In this document: piece after piece, positions 56,463-64,000 of the stretch
How positions within the stretch are numbered: the stretch's first letter is position 1
Layout of the letters: every line of letters begins with the position of its first letter
Assembly (NCBI RefSeq): GCF_000153285.1
Contig: NZ_CH724168.1
Location: forward strand, 2,457,455-2,521,454
Length of the DNA: 64,000 nt
Direction of reading: 5' to 3'
From: Synechococcus sp. WH 7805
GTDB taxonomy: Bacteria; Cyanobacteriota; Cyanobacteriia; PCC-6307; Cyanobiaceae
Position numbers and translations under genes: made by a program
Notes under the pieces: generated by a model
What the model saw: the letters and a program-made list of their open reading frames with translations, nothing else
Databases searched by the model: none
Told to the model about the DNA's origin: nothing

Positions 56463-56485
56463 CAATGAGAGCTCTTGACTGCTGA

Positions 56486-56629
56486 TCAGCGGTCTGTGCG
56501 CCGCACAGGAATCGGAACAAGGGTGGGTTCCATCAAGCCGCCTCCGCCGTTGTCATCGTCGGAATCAAGGAGAAGCCAGAAGGCAAGCCCTAGAGCAATG
56601 AGCAGGCTGCCCGCTGCAAGAAGTTCCAT
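56486..56629 (-). CDS. 47-residue single-span membrane protein, unknown
   Basis: The ATG at 56629 is preceded by a strong ribosome site (GGAG then AAGGA within 12 bases). The product reads MELLAAGSLLIALGLAFWLL, then an Asp-rich patch (LDSDDDNGGGG), then LMEPTLVPIPVRRTDR: one membrane helix followed by an acidic, Gly-rich linker and a short basic tail. It resembles the class of tiny cyanobacterial photosystem subunits in size only; no family is recognised. A terminator follows at 56437-56462. It lies between cobW and futA. Confidence 0.8.
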   Translation of the reverse strand: MELLAAGSLLIALGLAFWLLLDSDDDNGGGGLMEPTLVPIPVRRTDR

Positions 56630-56684
56630 CGTTCCTTCTCCACGTTGGTTGTCAGCCTAATCACATTGGCAATAAGTGGTGAAA

Positions 56685-57752
56685 TCACGCGAATCCTTGA
56701 CCGGCATGCTTGGCCACGCAGGCCTGGAGTTGCTGACGCAGGGTGTCGTGGTCGAGATCACGACCGATTAAAACCAGCTGGTTTTTGCGCTCGCCAGGCC
56801 AGTCGCTGTCGTCGATGGAAAAGCGCTTGCCAGCTAGGTGGAAGACGTGCCGGCGCTCACTTTCGTTGAACCAAAGAATTCCCTTGGCCCTGAACACACT
56901 TTCAGGAAGCTGATTGTCAAGAAAATTCTGGAACTTGCGCAAGCCAAAGGGCCCATCACTGCGGAAGGACAGGGAGGTGAAGCCTTCGATCGCGAGGTGA
57001 TCAGCGGATTCATGCTCGTGATTGTGGCCATGATCATGGCTGTGCCCGTGCCCATGGTCGTGCCCATGGTCATGGTCGTGAGTGTGGCTGTGCCCATGGT
57101 CGTGATCCTCAGCCGCGCTCACAACGCGATCCGATTCGAACAGGCCAACGCTCAGGAGGAGCGGCAGGGGAACCTCCCCCTTCTCTGAGCGCAGAATCCG
57201 CGCATCGGTCTTCACTTCCCTCAGCCTGCTTTCAATGGCTTCGAGGCGCGCTGCGTCGACTAGGTCGGTTTTGTTGAGGAGAAGGATGTCTCCATAGATC
57301 ACCTGGGAGCGCCCCACTTCGCTGGCGAGAATCTCCTCGCTGAAATTCTCCGCATCAATCAGGGTGATGATCGAATCAAGGCGCGTCTGATCTCGCAGTT
57401 CACTGCCTAGGAATGTCATGGCAACGGGCAGGGGGTCGGCCAGCCCGGTGGTTTCCACCACCAAATAATCCAAATCTCTGGATTGTTCGAGGATGCGATC
57501 AACGGTTTCAAGCAGCTCGCCATTGATCGAGCAGCAGATGCAGCCGTTGCTGAGCTCCACGATGTCGTCGCTGGTGCTCACCACAAGATCGTTATCGATC
57601 CCGATTTCACCGAATTCATTCACCAGCACGGCTGTCTTGAGGCCGTCCTGATTGCTGAGGATGTGATTGAGCAGCGTGGTTTTCCCAGCTCCGAGAAAGC
57701 CTGTGAGGATGGTTACTGGCACGGTGCTGGCCGACTGAGCTGTGCCTGTCAT
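56685..57752 (-). CDS. CobW/COG0523 family metal GTPase with His-rich loop
   Basis: This P-loop GTPase is a metallochaperone candidate for zinc or cobalt. Walker A is TGFLGAGKTTLLNHIL (about residues 17-32), the CXCC motif is CICCSI (72-77), Walker B lies in ETTGLADPLP, and a His/Asp-rich insert spans residues about 216-248 (DNA 57009-57106). A C-terminal CobW domain follows, ILWFNESERRHVFHLAGKRF. The metal is not identifiable; COG0523 members with His-rich inserts often deliver Zn2+. It is 37 bp downstream of the pterin dehydratase. Confidence 0.92.
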   Translation of the reverse strand: MTGTAQSASTVPVTILTGFLGAGKTTLLNHILSNQDGLKTAVLVNEFGEIGIDNDLVVSTSDDIVELSNGCICCSINGELLETVDRILEQSRDLDYLVVETTGLADPLPVAMTFLGSELRDQTRLDSIITLIDAENFSEEILASEVGRSQVIYGDILLLNKTDLVDAARLEAIESRLREVKTDARILRSEKGEVPLPLLLSVGLFESDRVVSAAEDHDHGHSHTHDHDHGHDHGHGHSHDHGHNHEHESADHLAIEGFTSLSFRSDGPFGLRKFQNFLDNQLPESVFRAKGILWFNESERRHVFHLAGKRFSIDDSDWPGERKNQLVLIGRDLDHDTLRQQLQACVAKHAGQGFA

Positions 57753-57789
57753 TCAGAGGTTTCTGCACGTCACTCCATCGTGGCAGCTG

Positions 57790-58071
57790 TTAGCTGAGGC
57801 CGTCGATGCATCGGGCCAGCTGAACATCCAGATCACTGAGCCCGCCAAGATCGTGCGTCGTGAGTTCGATCGACACCCGGTTGTAGACGTTGCTCCAGTT
57901 GGGGTGGTGCTGCATCGTCTCAGCCAGGAGCGCCACCCGCGTCATGAAGGCGAACGCTTCGCTGAAATCTTTGAATCGCCACTCCCTCTTCAGTCGATCA
58001 CCTTCCACTTGCCAGTGGAGAAGAGAGGAGCTGAGTGCATCGAGCTCCTCTCTTCTGAGACGTTCTGCCAT
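57790..58071 (-). CDS. pterin-4a-carbinolamine dehydratase
   Basis: This 93-residue protein has the family pattern [40 protein letters not shown] and [20 protein letters not shown], where the HHP histidines form the active site. The enzyme dehydrates 4a-hydroxytetrahydropterin; in bacteria it may serve folate or molybdopterin pathways as well. The ATG at 58071 is clean. It is 37 bp upstream of the CobW-family gene, and the two are probably cotranscribed. Confidence 0.93.
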   Translation of the reverse strand: MAERLRREELDALSSSLLHWQVEGDRLKREWRFKDFSEAFAFMTRVALLAETMQHHPNWSNVYNRVSIELTTHDLGGLSDLDVQLARCIDGLS

Positions 58072-58186
58072 GGACTGCGAGAGCGATTGAATTCCACTGT
58101 GATCGCGCCAGCATCGAATGCAATCAAGATGTGACTAACGCAGCACTCAGCGTGCTTCCTATCCTTTGGCTGAACGCCGTAGAAGC

Positions 58187-58429
58187 ATGGGCTCATTGCG
58201 AATCCTGACCGGAGTTGTTGTCGTCTTGAATCTTGTTGGCATTGATCGCGCCCAGGCTCAGAGGGTTGTGAAGAAACTGACCGCTCAATGCCCTACGGGT
58301 TACGTCAATACTGGACAGGGAAGCTGCAGTGCCTTGGGGCTGATGACTTACACCCTTAGGCCAACGATGGATAAGCCTTGCTCACGTGGATGGTCATCCG
58401 TAGGCGGTGGTTATTGCCGCAGGGACTAA
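58187..58429 (+). CDS. small secreted Cys-rich protein, unknown
   Basis: The ATG-initiated 80-residue precursor has a signal peptide (SLRILTGVVVVLNLVGIDRA QA region) and a mature domain with four cysteines in Gly-rich context: CPTGYVNTGQGSCSALGLMT and PCSRGWSSVGGGYCRRD. The cysteine spacing suggests two disulphides. No family is recognised. An upstream TTG adds seven residues. The stop overlaps the convergent small gene by 4 bp. Confidence 0.68.
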   Translation: MGSLRILTGVVVVLNLVGIDRAQAQRVVKKLTAQCPTGYVNTGQGSCSALGLMTYTLRPTMDKPCSRGWSSVGGGYCRRD

Positions 58430-58701
58430 GAGTCGTTGTCTTCGATTGGCAAATCGATGGTATTGATTAATGTTCCGTAACGCTGATTGATGTCATAGAT
58501 CGTTCGACTCATCCACTTGGCTCGAAATCTCAGGTAATCGTATTCCTGAAGAGTTAATTGTTTTTGATTGATGGCGACCCAGCTTCGTGCAATCAGCTTG
58601 GCTTTACGGCCTCCCCGTACTCCTGCGGCCAAATCAGCTTCAAGCTGAGTATTGAATGTAATGTCTGTTTTGGAATAACTTTTGCGAATGATAATAGTCA
58701 A
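58426..58701 (-). CDS. hypothetical protein, unknown
   Basis: The 91-residue frame uses a TTG start at 58701, with no ATG in frame that would preserve most of the product. Residues include FNTQLEADLAAGVRGGRKAK, then LIARSWVAINQKQLTLQEYD, then AKWMSRTIYDINQRYGTLIN, a plausible mixed alpha-helical soluble protein. No family is recognised. Evidence is limited to composition and tidy packing (4-bp overlap with the secreted-protein gene). Confidence 0.48.
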   Translation of the reverse strand: MTIIIRKSYSKTDITFNTQLEADLAAGVRGGRKAKLIARSWVAINQKQLTLQEYDYLRFRAKWMSRTIYDINQRYGTLINTIDLPIEDNDS

Positions 58702-58780
58702 GATTCGCTCGCTTGCTCGACGATTGTTTTTATTTTCTAAGATTATTTTTGTCTATTGATGAGAGTCTCCTGAGAGTTCT

Positions 58781-58975
58781 TCAAGGAACTCCCTCAATGC
58801 AAGCAGGATCGTCCGACCGACCAGGAAGGAATTGAAGTTGGGATTCGCAACGTATCAAAGCGATGAACCCGATCAGGAGTCCAACCAAGGCAAGGGAGGC
58901 GGGGATCAGAATCCATTGAATGGTCTGCTGACGCATCACTGAGATGTTGGTCTGAATGCGGCCAGTATCGACCAC
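58781..58975 (-). CDS. small single-span membrane protein, unknown
   Basis: The 64-residue GTG-initiated frame has one membrane helix (about residues 20-41, IQWILIPASLALVGLLIGFI) followed by a short tail with two cysteines (CESQLQFLPGRSDDPACIEG). An internal ATG at 58936 could also start it. No family is recognised. It is divergent from the carboxypeptidase gene. Confidence 0.52.
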   Translation of the reverse strand: MVDTGRIQTNISVMRQQTIQWILIPASLALVGLLIGFIALIRCESQLQFLPGRSDDPACIEGVP

Positions 58976-59041
58976 TCTTCCGGTTCTGGTTGGGTTGTGC
59001 TTTTCGTTGACTCAATCGGTTTGTCATGCTGATACCGGATC

Positions 59042-60568
59042 TTGGACGACAACGACGTGAGCAGTGCAACGGCTTGGGTGCGACTAGGCCGCTATCTCAA
59101 GGAAACTCAGCTGTTGGGTTCGATTCAAAGCACGCTCTATTGGGATCAAAACACCCGCATGCCGGAGGGAGGAGCGCGTTGGCGAGGTGAGCAGCTCGCC
59201 CTGCTGGCCCGTCAGCTGCACTCCCGCCAAAGTTCGCAGTGCTACTCAGATCTGATTAAGGAGGCGAGAGACGAGTGGCGTCAGCAAAGTGGCCTTGACG
59301 AGCAATCTGCAGCACAAAGTCGCAATCTTGATCTTCTTGAACAGGAGTTGTCTCGCCAGCAGGCATTAGACCCTGATCTTGTCAGCGCATTGGCGACTGC
59401 AAAATCTGAGGGGTATGACCTTTGGCAAAAAGCCAGGCGAGCTGACGATTTCGAGATGTTCGCTCCGGCGCTGCGGAACATGATTGCTCTGCGCCAAGAG
59501 CAGGCCCGTCAACTACAAGAACCTCGAGGCTGCTGGGAAACCCTGGCACAACCTTTTGAACCGGATCTCACCCTGAAGAGCCTGCAGGAGCTTTTTGCAC
59601 CCCTGAGGAAACGTCTGCCTGAATTGCTCGGTCGGATCAAGGGTGGACCACGTCCTGGATCCCTCAGCTGGGATTTGCCGGTGGCCGTTCAACAGAACCT
59701 CAGGAGTCAGCTGCTTCAGGACTGGGGACGCAACGAAGCAATCACCTGTGTTGCTGAGTCGCCACATCCTTTTTCCATCACACTTGGACCCTCTGATTAC
59801 CGCATCACAACGCGCGTGGTGCCTGGTCAGCCGCTCTCCTGTTTTCTGGCGACGGCCCATGAATGGGGACACTCTTTATATGAACAGGGGCTTCCTGATA
59901 TCAGCCATCAATGGTTTGCCTGGCCTCTTGGGCAAGCCACATCCATGGCTGTGCATGAAAGCCAGTCCCTGTTCTGGGAAAATAGGGTGGCACGAAGTTT
60001 GCCGTTTGCAGAACATTGGTGGCAACGTTTTGCAGCTGAAGGGGCACCGTTGGATTCAGCGCATGATTTTTGGCGGGAGATGAATCCCATGGCACCCGGT
60101 TGTAATCGCGTGGAAGCTGATGAGCTCAGCTACGGATTGCATATTCTGATCCGCATGGATCTCGAGCTAGCTTTGCTTGAACAGGGTCTGCCGGTTGAAG
60201 ATCTGCCGGACCAATGGAACAAGCGTTATCAAGAGCTTCTGGGTGTGACACCAATCAATGATGCGCAGGGGTGCTTGCAGGATGTGCACTGGAGTGAGGG
60301 CTTGTTCGGATATTTCCCTTCTTATCTCCTTGGCCATCTGATCAGTGCTCAGTTGAGTGAAGCGATGGAAGCCTCGATCGGAGAGCCGGAGGTCCATATC
60401 CGGGACGGAAGTATCGATGTGATGTTGAATTGGTTGCGGCAGCATGTGCATCCAATTGGTCGGGCTCTGAACGCTGCGCAGTTGGTGGAGAAGGTAAGTG
60501 GCAGGCCTTTATCTGCAGAGCCTTTCTTGAAATATCTTGAAGAAAAAATTGATAATTTTACTCGCTGA
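59042..60568 (+). CDS. carboxypeptidase Taq (peptidase family M32)
   Basis: This zinc metallocarboxypeptidase removes C-terminal residues broadly except proline. The catalytic HExxH is in FLATAHEWGHSLYEQGLPDI near residue 280, with the third zinc ligand in MAVHESQSLFWENRVARSLP, and a start-of-fold TLYWDQNTRMPEGGARWRGE. The 508-residue length is normal for M32. A TTG at 59042 or a GTG at 59057 may initiate it; neither has a clear ribosome site. A terminator overlaps its stop. Confidence 0.92.
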   Translation: MDDNDVSSATAWVRLGRYLKETQLLGSIQSTLYWDQNTRMPEGGARWRGEQLALLARQLHSRQSSQCYSDLIKEARDEWRQQSGLDEQSAAQSRNLDLLEQELSRQQALDPDLVSALATAKSEGYDLWQKARRADDFEMFAPALRNMIALRQEQARQLQEPRGCWETLAQPFEPDLTLKSLQELFAPLRKRLPELLGRIKGGPRPGSLSWDLPVAVQQNLRSQLLQDWGRNEAITCVAESPHPFSITLGPSDYRITTRVVPGQPLSCFLATAHEWGHSLYEQGLPDISHQWFAWPLGQATSMAVHESQSLFWENRVARSLPFAEHWWQRFAAEGAPLDSAHDFWREMNPMAPGCNRVEADELSYGLHILIRMDLELALLEQGLPVEDLPDQWNKRYQELLGVTPINDAQGCLQDVHWSEGLFGYFPSYLLGHLISAQLSEAMEASIGEPEVHIRDGSIDVMLNWLRQHVHPIGRALNAAQLVEKVSGRPLSAEPFLKYLEEKIDNFTR

Positions 60569-60592
60569 TTGAGCGAATCAGTTTTATTTTTG
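60565..60592 (+). terminator. intrinsic terminator of the carboxypeptidase Taq gene
   Basis: CTGATT (60565-60570) pairs with AATCAG (60576-60581) around a five-base loop, followed by TTTTATTTTT. The TGA stop codon (60566-60568) lies within the left stem, so termination is nearly contiguous with translation end. Confidence 0.85.
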
Positions 60593-60715
60593 TCTTTTGA
60601 CAACCGCTTTCTTCTCTGAAGTATCTAGTTGTCGACATCGATCGTTTGATTGCCATGTCTGCAGCGACCTATTGAGGCCATGCTCAGTTGTTGGTGAAAC
60701 GCATTGGCGTCAATG

Positions 60716-60730
60716 AGAATGATTCATTCT
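60716..60730. promoter_or_regulatory. perfect 15-bp palindrome upstream of ppa, possible regulator site
   Basis: AGAATGATTCATTCT is fully palindromic (seven-base arms around a central T) within an AT-rich segment 108 bp upstream of the ppa start. The GAGAATGATT context resembles Fur half-sites, as also found at futA, but no consensus match is complete. A repressor or other dimeric regulator site is inferred. Confidence 0.4.
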
Positions 60731-60837
60731 TGTCAATCAAGGCATGAAATAGGTCGTTGTCATGTAGATGTTGCCAGGACTACCCCAGGGGATCTGCAGG
60801 GGGGCTCGTAAGATTGTTGCGCCGAATGCCTCTTCCC

Positions 60838-61425
60838 ATGGCCAATCTCGACCAAGCTCCCAGTCGCAGCATGCCCAACCTGCTGCACGTGCTTCCGGCG
60901 TTCGCTGATGAGTCTGAGCTGCGTCTGAACACGATCGTTGAGCTCAATTCCAACACGATCAACAAATATGAGTTGATCACGGAAACAGGCCATCTGAAGC
61001 TTGATCGTGTCGGTTATTCCTCGCTGGCCTATCCCTTCGCCTATGGCTGCATTCCTCGTACCTGGGATGAGGACGGCGATCCGCTGGATATTGAAATCGT
61101 CAACGTCACCGAACCCCTGATCCCTGGATCAATTGTTGAGGCCCGCATCATCGGCATCATGACGTTCGATGATGGCGGTGAAGTTGATGACAAAGTGATT
61201 GCTGTGCTGGCTGACGACAAGCGCATGGATCACATCAAGAGCTTTGAGGATCTTGGTGACCACTGGAAGAAGGAAACGACCTATTACTGGGAGCACTACA
61301 AGGATCTCAAGAAGCCAGGAACCTGCACAGTGAATGGTTTCTTCGGCACTGAGAAAGCCGTTGAAATCATCAAGACCTGTGAGGCTAGGTATATGACGGA
61401 GATCGATCCCAAGCTCGTTGACTGA
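60838..61425 (+). CDS. ppa: inorganic pyrophosphatase, family I
   Basis: This soluble enzyme hydrolyses PPi from biosynthesis. Family I blocks are YPFAYGCIPRTWDEDGDPLD (residues about 60-80, with the Mg-binding acidic cluster), IGIMTFDDGGEVDDKVIAVL and HYKDLKKPGTCTVNGFFGTE. The 195-residue length is typical, with about 15 extra N-terminal residues. I used the ATG at 60838; the open extension upstream is probably untranslated. It ends at an intrinsic terminator. Confidence 0.95.
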   Translation: MANLDQAPSRSMPNLLHVLPAFADESELRLNTIVELNSNTINKYELITETGHLKLDRVGYSSLAYPFAYGCIPRTWDEDGDPLDIEIVNVTEPLIPGSIVEARIIGIMTFDDGGEVDDKVIAVLADDKRMDHIKSFEDLGDHWKKETTYYWEHYKDLKKPGTCTVNGFFGTEKAVEIIKTCEARYMTEIDPKLVD

Positions 61426-61469
61426 ATCGATGCGATGGTCTGAGGCGTCTCAGATCTACTGCATCCTTG

Positions 61470-61503
61470 ATGCCGCTCGCTTGATGGTGAGCGGCATTTT
61501 TAT
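61470..61503 (+). terminator. intrinsic terminator of ppa
   Basis: ATGCCGCTC (61470-61478) and GAGCGGCAT (61489-61497) form a nine-bp stem with a ten-base loop, followed by TTTTTATTGTTTG. It lies 45 bp past the ppa stop, before the convergent Coq4-like gene. Confidence 0.9.
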
Positions 61504-61516
61504 TGTTTGATATTGC

Positions 61517-62524
61517 TTAGGGTTTGAGCAGTAAGGGGGCGTCCGTTGCTGGGATGTTGTACTTCACCCTCAGATCCACAACGGGTTGATCAGCGACCGC
61601 CCAGAAATCAAGGTCTTGAATGAGGTTCACGGAGCAGGCCAAGCCTTTTTCATATCCAGCCATGGCTGCATCAGGAATGAATTGACCAGTTTCTGGTGGG
61701 ATGATGCTGTTGCTTGTGCTGAAAGCCTTGCCGAGGTGAAAGTCGAGAATCACCTCCAGCAGGGATTCAAATCCGAAGCCATCGGTGAACAGACCTGCCT
61801 GAAAGGCCGCCACATTCATCTCTCCAGGGCTGTCTGTGTTGAATCCTCCAAGGATGTGGCAGCAGTCGTGATTCACCAGAAGCTCTGAGGTGCTTTTGTG
61901 CTCTCCTGGCAGAGCCCAGCCGCGGTCGCGGTACCAGTGAAAAAACGTATGGCCGAGGGTTCCCTCAGCGAAGGTGTCGAGAGTGGCATATCGGCTGGCA
62001 ACGGACGCATCTCCGATGGCCTGATGGACGGCCGTGATCACACCACGAACGAAGCGAGAGGGGCTGTCGAGACCTAAAAATTCAGCCATGCTTCTGCGCC
62101 CGTAGTCGAGAAGCAAGCGCCTGAGATGGTTGTCCCTCACCTGGTGCAGGTCTCGCAGAGTTTGGGGCGCGATCTCGAGGAATGATGCGAAATCGTCCAC
62201 TACGCCCACCATGCGTGCATCCACTTTCATGTCCACATAGGGAATGAGCACGAGGATCTGAATCAGCTGTTCCCGCTTGCTTCGATCCGCAATGAGCGCG
62301 GGGTAATCAGGAGGATGGCGAATCTCTAGGGATTCGAGATCCACTGAGGAATGCAGAACATGGCGCTGAATGGCCTCCATCATTTCCAGCGTGATCGGCT
62401 CTAGTGAAAGCACGCCTCCCGCCGTTCCCACTGTTTTGATCGCCTGCAGAAAGAGGCGTGCTTCCGTTTCCGTCCACTGAAGCTGCTGGGGCATGGGTCG
62501 CGTTGCGGTGCTCCGATTTAGCAC
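61517..62524 (-). CDS. protein with Coq4-like HDxxH-x11-E motif
   Basis: The 335-residue protein has a helical N-terminal half (residues about 18-170) reminiscent of TerB-like domains: LFLQAIKTVGTAGGVLSLEP and LVLIPYVDMKVDARMVGVVD. Its second half carries LLVNHDCCHILGGFNTDSPG followed by E, which is exactly HDxxH-x11-E, the zinc-ligand pattern of Coq4. The residual similarity to Coq4 is otherwise weak and the TerB assignment is tentative. Starts: GTG 62524 (AGGG five to six bases upstream) or ATG 62494. Confidence 0.72.
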   Translation of the reverse strand: MLNRSTATRPMPQQLQWTETEARLFLQAIKTVGTAGGVLSLEPITLEMMEAIQRHVLHSSVDLESLEIRHPPDYPALIADRSKREQLIQILVLIPYVDMKVDARMVGVVDDFASFLEIAPQTLRDLHQVRDNHLRRLLLDYGRRSMAEFLGLDSPSRFVRGVITAVHQAIGDASVASRYATLDTFAEGTLGHTFFHWYRDRGWALPGEHKSTSELLVNHDCCHILGGFNTDSPGEMNVAAFQAGLFTDGFGFESLLEVILDFHLGKAFSTSNSIIPPETGQFIPDAAMAGYEKGLACSVNLIQDLDFWAVADQPVVDLRVKYNIPATDAPLLLKP

Positions 62525-62653
62525 TCATGCCCTGGATGACGCCGTTGTTGTGCTGACCCGCTGTGCAGTTTCTTCAGAAAGTCCTCCGATGGTGGACGGT
62601 TTTTGCTCTGGCCAATAAATAGCTTGAGACCAGTAAGTCTTGGGTGTCTCGAG

Positions 62654-63163
62654 GTGAAACGTCTTTGTTTTGGGCGGGGAGTCTGCTGCGCTACCGCTGT
62701 CACCGCAGTGTTCCTTTGCGGCGCTGCTCCCGGTTCGGCCTCGATGGCATCTGCTCCGGCCGTTGAGGATACGCATATTCATCTCGATCTGAGACAGCGG
62801 CGCATCAGCGTGATCCGCAATGGTCATCGCATTGGGCCCTGGCCTGTGGCCATCGGAGACCCAAGGACTCCCACGCCGACCGGCGTGTTTCAGGTTGAGA
62901 ACAAGCGCGTGAATCCTCAGTACGAAAGTACCAAGTCAGGTCGTGTTCATCCTGTGACTGGACCCTCCAGCCCCCTGGGCCATCGCTGGATTGGTTTTCT
63001 TCGGCAGGGGCCCAACCAATTCGGGATTCATGGAACTCCCTGGCCCCATTGGGTGAAGATCCGCGCAGCAGTCTCCAATGGGTGCGTGCGCATGCTCAAC
63101 GCCCATGTGCAAAAGCTCTATGAACTTGTTGATGTGGGCACCCCGGTGAAGATCACGCGCTGA
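62654..63163 (+). CDS. L,D-transpeptidase (YkuD family)
   Basis: The 169-residue precursor has a signal peptide (CATAVTAVFLCGAAPGSASM region) and a YkuD domain: THIHLDLRQRRISVIRNGHR, VAIGDPRTPTPTGVFQVENK, FGIHGTPWPHWVKI and the catalytic SNGCVRMLNAHV, where His and Cys form the active site. YkuD enzymes make 3-3 peptidoglycan cross-links or attach lipoproteins. The GTG at 62654 is chosen over an open upstream extension because it places the signal sequence at the N-terminus. Confidence 0.88.
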   Translation: MKRLCFGRGVCCATAVTAVFLCGAAPGSASMASAPAVEDTHIHLDLRQRRISVIRNGHRIGPWPVAIGDPRTPTPTGVFQVENKRVNPQYESTKSGRVHPVTGPSSPLGHRWIGFLRQGPNQFGIHGTPWPHWVKIRAAVSNGCVRMLNAHVQKLYELVDVGTPVKITR

Positions 63164-63197
63164 TGCCCAGCTCCCTCAACAGAGGGGAAGACTGCGG

Positions 63198-64000
63198 TCA
63201 GGCTTCGGGGCGAACCGCCTCGAAGATCTCCTGAAGGATTTCCCCTGCACCGCGGGATTTCAAGTCTGCGGCTAGGGCTCGTCCGATGGCTTCAGGATCG
63301 GTGAGGCTCCCTCGGCGCTCGTCACGGATCAGGCGCAGGCCATCCAGGCTGGCCACCATGCCAGTGAGGATCAGTTCCTGCCCATCGATGCGGCTGTTCA
63401 CACCGATCGGAACCTGGCATCCTCCTTCCAGTTCACGCAGAAAAGCCCTTTCAGCCAGGCAGCGTCCGGCTGTGGGTGCATGCTCGAGTACCTGAATGAT
63501 CTTCAGCACCTCAGGCCGATCACAGACGCACTCGATTCCAAGAGCACCCTGCCCAACGGCATGCAGGGAGATATGGCCAGGGATGATCTGGTGGATGCGG
63601 TCCCCGAATCCCAGCCGGCTCAGGCCTGCGGCCGCGAGAATCAAGCAGTCGTATTGACCTGCATCGAGTTTCTCGAGGCGGGTGATCACATTTCCGCGGA
63701 CATCTTTGAATTGGAGATGGGGGAAGTGATGGCGCAGCTGGGCCAATCTGCGTAGAGAGCTTGTGCCAACCACCGAGCCTTCTGGAAGGGTTTCCAGGGT
63801 GTGGTCAGCGTTTTTGCTGTTGACCACAAGGGCGTCTGCAGGATCTTCTCTCTCGGTGATGCATCCCAGCATCAGCCCTTCAGGGAGGTTGGTTGGCAGA
63901 TCCTTCAAGGAATGGACGGCGATCTCTGCCCTGCCCACAAGCATCTGCGCTTCAAGTTCTTTGGTGAACAGGCCTTTGTCACCGATCTTGGCGAGGGCCA
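63198..64000 (-). CDS. hemC: porphobilinogen deaminase, 5' end beyond the window
   Basis: HemC polymerises four porphobilinogens into hydroxymethylbilane for all tetrapyrroles. The visible frame begins [20 protein letters not shown] and continues [59 protein letters not shown] and [15 protein letters not shown], where the last cysteine carries the dipyrromethane cofactor. Only roughly the first 50 residues are missing. The start codon lies outside the right edge. Confidence 0.95.
   Translation of the reverse strand, partial: ALAKIGDKGLFTKELEAQMLVGRAEIAVHSLKDLPTNLPEGLMLGCITEREDPADALVVNSKNADHTLETLPEGSVVGTSSLRRLAQLRHHFPHLQFKDVRGNVITRLEKLDAGQYDCLILAAAGLSRLGFGDRIHQIIPGHISLHAVGQGALGIECVCDRPEVLKIIQVLEHAPTAGRCLAERAFLRELEGGCQVPIGVNSRIDGQELILTGMVASLDGLRLIRDERRGSLTDPEAIGRALAADLKSRGAGEILQEIFEAVRPEA

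Noticed and set aside
56838-57188. Plus-strand hydrophobic frame opposite the CobW His-rich region
   Set aside because: Its Val/Met-rich repeats arise from reading the His/Asp/Gly codons of CobW in reverse complement.

Overview
The window is a gene-dense stretch of cyanobacterial chromosome, almost certainly from a marine picocyanobacterium of the Prochlorococcus/marine Synechococcus group and most likely a marine Synechococcus. The evidence is photosystem I genes (psaF, psaJ), cytochrome b6f genes (petC, petA), a high-light-inducible protein, FutA/FutB iron transport, a cyanobacterial heme-copper oxidase, and a 62-residue protein matching the hyper-conserved protein (PSHCP) known only from that group. 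Genes are tightly packed, no gene-free stretch exceeds 300 bases, and I see no prophage, insertion sequence, CRISPR array or rRNA operon.

Layout. 1-4.7 kb: cytochrome oxidase (ctaC-ctaD-ctaE, minus strand; the ctaE 5' end is cut by the window) divergent from the heme A pathway (ctaA-ctaB). 4.7-8.3 kb: a two-gene ABC exporter, a protein with a perfect 24-bp tandem repeat, a NanE-type epimerase and a small secreted protein. 8.3-18.3 kb: the groES-less GroEL paralogue, fabG, a K+ channel, a GT9-like protein, ispD, LD-carboxypeptidase, the plastoquinone prenyltransferase, exopolyphosphatase, a RodZ-like protein and tRNA-Val. 18.4-27.2 kb: cobM-lgt-petA-petC, DUF3067, tatC, NFACT/Rqc2, gmk, psaJ-psaF, tsaD and hli. 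27.2-34.6 kb: pilT, wecB, small proteins, a Na+/H+ antiporter, then gltX, tRNA-Asp, PSHCP, tRNA-Trp and rplS. 34.6-47 kb: map, SDR, BioD/DRTGG and DprA-like proteins, NfeD, SPFH, MAPEG, YajQ, an OprB-like porin, hemL, glcD, xth and a TPR protein. 47.1-53.7 kb: an overlapping run (unknown protein, HEAGH protease-like protein, LarC, flippase-like protein) followed by a PhoX-type phosphatase broken by a single +1 frameshift. 53.7-64 kb: futB-futA with a probable Fur operator, a 47-residue membrane protein, a CobW-family metal GTPase, pterin dehydratase, several tiny proteins, carboxypeptidase Taq, ppa, a protein with a Coq4-like zinc motif, an L,D-transpeptidase, and hemC running off the right edge.

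Functional themes are electron transport (oxidase, b6f, PSI), tetrapyrrole/corrinoid synthesis (hemL, hemC, cobM, ctaA/B), metal and phosphate handling (futAB, CobW, LarC, PhoX, Ppx, Ppa), translation (tRNAs, rplS, gltX, map, tsaD, PSHCP, NFACT) and envelope maintenance. The most unusual items are the 24-bp coding repeat, the phytase-esterase/PhoX fusion with its frameshift, the Coq4-like HDxxH-x11-E protein in an organism group expected to make plastoquinone rather than ubiquinone, the lone LarC and NanE, and repeated tail-to-tail overlaps of convergent genes.
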